Assembly: GCA_013153895.1 (NCBI GenBank)
Contig: JAADDN010000061.1
Span: 1 to 7,751 of the forward strand
Reading direction: 5' to 3'
DNA from: Thermoproteota archaeon
GTDB taxonomy: Archaea; Thermoproteota; Thermoprotei; Thermoproteales; Thermocladiaceae
DNA length: 7,751 bases
Below, in pieces: positions 5,090 through 7,751 of the stretch. The position numbers and the translations under genes were made by a program. Below the pieces are notes generated by a model. It was not told the DNA's origin. It ran no database searches and saw nothing but the letters and a program-made list of their open reading frames with translations. How positions within the stretch are numbered: position 1 is the stretch's first letter; every line of letters begins with the position of its first letter.

Positions 5090-6623
5090 ACTGTTATTAA
5101 GACTTCAAGTGCTATATAGTACTGTGAGAAGTAGTATTCATCTTAGAGAGGATCTTAAGAGAGAGCTAGTGAAAACTTTCAGAATAGGTATAGAACTTGT
5201 GAGAAAACTTCAGAATTTTGAGTGTGAGATGACTTCTCTCCTTAACGCGATCTCTGGAGGATATGTTGAGCCTGGTCCGTCAGGTTCTCTTACACGTGGA
5301 AAACTTTCTATTCTCCCCACGGGTCGAAACTTCTATGCTGTTGATCCAAGATCTATACCTACTAGAGCTGCTTGGGAGATAGGTGTCAGATGTGGTGAAG
5401 AGATATTGAGAAAATACGTTGAGAGACATGGAAGATACCCTGAGTCTATAGGTTTCGTTCTCTGGAGCATAGATGCATATAAGGCTGATGGTGAAGAGCT
5501 ATCAGAGATACTGTATCTTCTTGGTGTTCGCCCAATCTGGGACTCATGTGATAATGTTGTTGATCTCGAGGTGATTCCTCTAGAAGAGTTGAAGAGGCCT
5601 AGGATAGATGTTACAGTGAGGATAAGTGGTATAGTTAGAGATACTCTACCAAACTACATATACCTGATAGATAGAGCAGTAGAGCTAGTAGTAAGTCTCG
5701 ACGAGCCTCTTGAGATGAATTACGTTAAGAAGCATTATGTTGAGTTTCTTGCTAAGTTGAGAGATATTTATGGTGATGAGAGTGATGAGATTGCTAAGTG
5801 TAGAATATTTGCTGAGCCTCCAGGTGCGTATGGTGCTGGAGTTAACTATGCTGTTGAAGCATCAGCATGGAGAGATATTAAGGATCTTGGGAAAGTATGG
5901 ATGAGCTGGTCATGTTATGCATATACTAGAAAGATGCATGGTAGACCTGCACCTGAAGCTCTAGTTCTGAACATCTCTAAGGTAGATGCTGTAGTACGTA
6001 ACAATCCTTCTGATGAGCATGACTTGCTTGGATGTTGTTGTTATTTTGCTTATCATGGTGGATTCTATAGTGCTGTGAAGACTGTTAAAGATGATGTAGA
6101 TATTTATCAGGTTGATACTAGTGATATATCTAAGATAGAGGTCAGGGACATAGATGAGGAAATTGAAAGAATTGTTAGATCGAAACTACTGAACGATAGA
6201 TGGATAGAGGAGATGAAGAAACATGGTTATGCTGGTGCAAGCGAGTTCTCTAGAAAGATACTTCACGTATATGGGTGGGCTTCAACAACTAGAAAAGTAC
6301 GTGACTGGATATTTAACAAGATAGCTGAGAAGTATGTTCTTAACGAGGAGATGAGAAGATGGTTCATGGAGAACAATAAGTATGCTCTAGAAGAGATCGC
6401 TAGAAGACTTATAGAAGCTGCAGAACGTGGTGTATGGTCAGCTCCTGAAGACATTTTAGAGAAGCTTAGAGAAGCTTATGCTGAGGTTGAGGCCTCACTT
6501 GAGGATGAGGTCTCTGGAGATGTTCAGGGAGGTGAGATCGATATTATAGCTCCTCAAGACGATGAGAGTTATAGTAAACTAGTGTCGAGCATAGAGAGAG
6601 CACTATCATTGTTAAATAGGTGA
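5073..6623 (+). CDS. CobN-like chelatase large subunit, C-terminal part only
   Basis: The 516-residue product matches the C-terminal part of CobN / magnesium-chelatase H proteins, which bind the tetrapyrrole during ATP-driven metal insertion. Recognisable blocks are G-G-Y-V-E-P-G-P-S-G (62-71), L-P-T-G-R-N-F-Y (81-88), I-P-T-R-A-A-W-E (95-102), R-P-R-I-D-V-T-V-R-I-S-G (175-186), P-P-G-A-Y-G-A-G (249-256), H-D-L-L (316-319), Y-H-G-G (327-330), W-I-E-E-M-K-K-H-G-Y (377-386) and E-R-G-V-W (451-455). Full CobN proteins are around 1200 residues or more, so about the first 600 are absent. The frame is closed by TGA at 5064-5066, so TTG 5073 is the earliest start and no missing part lies upstream. 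Residues 320-324 read G-C-C-C-Y where the family, as I recall it, has an Asp-rich L-D-S-D-D-Y. An acidic linker and short helix (about 480-516) end the protein. No frameshift or internal stop is present. Metal and substrate are unknown. Confidence 0.88.
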   Translation: MRTLSELLLRLQVLYSTVRSSIHLREDLKRELVKTFRIGIELVRKLQNFECEMTSLLNAISGGYVEPGPSGSLTRGKLSILPTGRNFYAVDPRSIPTRAAWEIGVRCGEEILRKYVERHGRYPESIGFVLWSIDAYKADGEELSEILYLLGVRPIWDSCDNVVDLEVIPLEELKRPRIDVTVRISGIVRDTLPNYIYLIDRAVELVVSLDEPLEMNYVKKHYVEFLAKLRDIYGDESDEIAKCRIFAEPPGAYGAGVNYAVEASAWRDIKDLGKVWMSWSCYAYTRKMHGRPAPEALVLNISKVDAVVRNNPSDEHDLLGCCCYFAYHGGFYSAVKTVKDDVDIYQVDTSDISKIEVRDIDEEIERIVRSKLLNDRWIEEMKKHGYAGASEFSRKILHVYGWASTTRKVRDWIFNKIAEKYVLNEEMRRWFMENNKYALEEIARRLIEAAERGVWSAPEDILEKLREAYAEVEASLEDEVSGDVQGGEIDIIAPQDDESYSKLVSSIERALSLLNR

Positions 6624-7633
6624 TTAGTAATCATGAGATAGTGAGGATGGAGGACAGACTTAAACTTATTCTAAGAGGACTAGAGGAGGTCATTAAGAAG
6701 GAGGAAGTTGAAGAAAAATTGAGGAAAAGTGAACCAGAATGTTATGTTGGTTATGAACCTAGTGGTAGAGTTCACATAGGTTGGCTAGTGTGGATGCTTA
6801 AGCTGAGAGATCTACAGAAGGCTGGTATACGTATAAAGGTTCTTGAAGCTACAATACATGCATGGATAAACGATAAGGGTAATCTAGAAGAGATTGAGGA
6901 GTATAAGTCTAATGTTAGATCATTATTAAACAAGCTTGGCATATCTGCAACATATATTGATAGTCTAGACATGATATCAGATCCAGAATATGTGAAACTT
7001 CTACTACGATCAGCAAAAAATACTTCTCTAGATAGATTGAGGAGATCAGTAATCATATTGAGGAGGAGGACGGAAGAGGTTGAGCAAGATTTTTCAAAAG
7101 TACTCTACCCTCTAATGCAGGCCGTAGATGCAATATACTTAAACGTTGATTTCGCGCTTGGAAGTATAGATCAGAAGCCAGCATTCATGATGTCTAGAGA
7201 TCTAGCATTAAGGTTAGGTAGAAGACCTGTAACGATACTATCAACACCATTGATACCTGGACTTAAAGCACCTCTTCTAGAAGATGTTGATGCATACGAT
7301 GATGTTCTAGCTTACGCAAAGATGAGCTCTTCAAGACCTGATGATGCTATATTTCTCGACGATGATTATGAGACTATAAGAAGAAAGATAATGACCTGTC
7401 CTTGTAAGCCTAGAGAGACGATACTGAACCCAATACTAAGCATAATGAAGTACATAATCTTACCATACTATGAGAAGCTGAGCATAGATACTCATGAGGG
7501 TCCGGTGACCATAGACGTAGATAATGTAGAGATGCTAGATACATTATATAGGGAGGGCAAGATTGAGCCAGACATGTTAAAGAATGTATGTGCAGAATAC
7601 TTAACAGAAATGTTAGATAGAATAAGAGGGTAA
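6620..7633 (+). CDS. tyrS: Tyrosyl-tRNA synthetase, archaeal type
   Basis: This class I synthetase activates tyrosine with ATP and loads it on tRNA-Tyr in the cytoplasm. The tyrosine pocket shows Y42 in C-Y-V-G-Y-E-P-S-G, followed by the HIGH-type signature H52-I-G-W55. Further on come Y163-P-L-M-Q167-A-V-D170, matching the Tyr/Gln/Asp set that recognises the substrate side chain in the Methanocaldococcus enzyme. The KMSKS-type loop is K234-M-S-S-S, then a short C-terminal anticodon-binding part (about 260-337). The length, near 330 residues, is normal for archaea, which lack the bacterial S4 domain. GTG 6620 overlaps the CobN-like stop as GTGA, suggesting coupled translation. ATG 6647 is an alternative start that removes nine residues without touching any motif, so the exact start is uncertain. 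The last H of HIGH being W is probably lineage variation. Confidence 0.96.
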   Translation: MISNHEIVRMEDRLKLILRGLEEVIKKEEVEEKLRKSEPECYVGYEPSGRVHIGWLVWMLKLRDLQKAGIRIKVLEATIHAWINDKGNLEEIEEYKSNVRSLLNKLGISATYIDSLDMISDPEYVKLLLRSAKNTSLDRLRRSVIILRRRTEEVEQDFSKVLYPLMQAVDAIYLNVDFALGSIDQKPAFMMSRDLALRLGRRPVTILSTPLIPGLKAPLLEDVDAYDDVLAYAKMSSSRPDDAIFLDDDYETIRRKIMTCPCKPRETILNPILSIMKYIILPYYEKLSIDTHEGPVTIDVDNVEMLDTLYREGKIEPDMLKNVCAEYLTEMLDRIRG

Positions 7634-7635
7634 AA

Positions 7636-7643
7636 CTTAAATA
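7636..7643 (+). promoter_or_regulatory. TATA-like box for the 5S rRNA gene
   Basis: CTTAAATA lies directly after the tyrS stop codon and is centred about 25 bases before G7665 and 31 before the estimated 5S 5' end. This is the expected spacing for an archaeal promoter that would transcribe 5S RNA independently of tyrS. Confidence 0.5.
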
Positions 7644-7670
7644 CACAACTACACAACTTCTCTTGCGCCT

Positions 7671-7751
7671 CGGGTAACCCGGCCATAGTTGGGGTGGTTC
7701 ACCCGGACTCATCAGAACCCGGAAGTGAAACACCCCAACGCCGACCGCAGT
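7671..7751 (+). rRNA. rrf: 5S ribosomal RNA (5' part, runs off the window)
   Basis: The stretch reads G-G-C-C-A-T-A-G followed later by ACCCGGACTCAT and AACCCGGAAGTGAAA, the conserved core of archaeal 5S rRNA and very close to the Sulfolobus sequence I know. Helix II is perfectly paired: GTTGGGGTG at 7688-7696 with CACCCCAAC at 7731-7739. By counting back from the conserved core, the 5' end is near 7671, though 7665 is possible if the RNA starts at the predicted transcription start. About 40 bases of the 3' part are outside the window, so helix I cannot be checked. A lone 5S gene away from 16S-23S is usual in crenarchaeotes. Confidence 0.94.

Noticed and set aside
6459..6480. Short direct repeat of AGAGAAGCTT inside the CobN-like gene.
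   Set aside because: Two copies only, in frame with a charged helix (E-K-L-R-E-A); codon-level coincidence is enough to explain it.
5073..6623. Possibility that the CobN-like gene is a pseudogene left by a deletion.
   Set aside because: The frame is intact over 516 codons, most family motifs are kept up to the C-terminal end, and both ends overlap neighbouring genes in an operon-like way. Still open until the rest of the genome is seen.
7410..7733. A 107-codon - strand open frame spanning the tyrS end and the 5S gene.
   Set aside because: It would start inside the 5S rRNA and read through tyrS antisense; the protein resembles nothing and is hydrophobic by chance.

Overview
The window looks like chromosomal DNA of a thermophilic archaeon, most likely a crenarchaeote (Thermoproteota). 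The grounds are an archaeal-type tyrosyl-tRNA synthetase, a 5S rRNA of crenarchaeal form standing alone rather than inside a 16S-23S operon, TATA-like boxes placed so that transcripts would start at or just before the start codon, frequent AGA/AGG and ATA codons, GTG/TTG starts, and composition near 40% GC by eye. I cannot assign a genus.

Layout. Positions 1-95 hold the last 30 codons of a + strand gene with the histidine half of a C2H2-like zinc-finger pattern. It converges on a - strand block that reads, in transcription order, mobA-like nucleotidyltransferase (2646-2029), radical SAM/SPASM protein of the AhbC/AhbD/NirJ type (2001-982) and an HD-domain phosphohydrolase (953-141), with gaps of under 30 bases. 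A 46-base divergent promoter region (2647-2692) separates this block from a + strand phosphohexomutase (2693-4105). After a 44-base gap with its own TATA-like box comes a tightly packed + strand cluster: a small zinc-ribbon protein (4150-4446), a membrane-anchored DJ-1/PfpI-family protein (about 4337-5089) that overlaps it in another frame, a protein equal to only the C-terminal part of the large chelatase subunit CobN (5073-6623), and tyrosyl-tRNA synthetase (6620-7633). A 5S rRNA gene with its own promoter begins at about 7671 and runs off the window.

How the genes may work together. The - strand block points to cofactor metabolism: MobA attaches a nucleotide to molybdopterin, and the radical SAM protein belongs to a family acting on haem-type tetrapyrroles. 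The CobN-like protein also belongs to tetrapyrrole metal insertion but sits in a different transcription unit. The most unusual part is the zinc ribbon / DJ-1 / short CobN cluster. The CobN piece is intact over 516 codons, cannot be extended upstream, overlaps the DJ-1 gene by 17 bases, and carries three consecutive cysteines where CobN proteins, as I recall them, have an aspartate-rich motif. The DJ-1 protein has a signal anchor that would place its catalytic domain outside the membrane, and the long out-of-frame overlap with the zinc-ribbon gene raises the possibility that the two were, or are, one protein. No stretch longer than 300 bases lacks a gene. I saw no CRISPR array, insertion sequence or tRNA.
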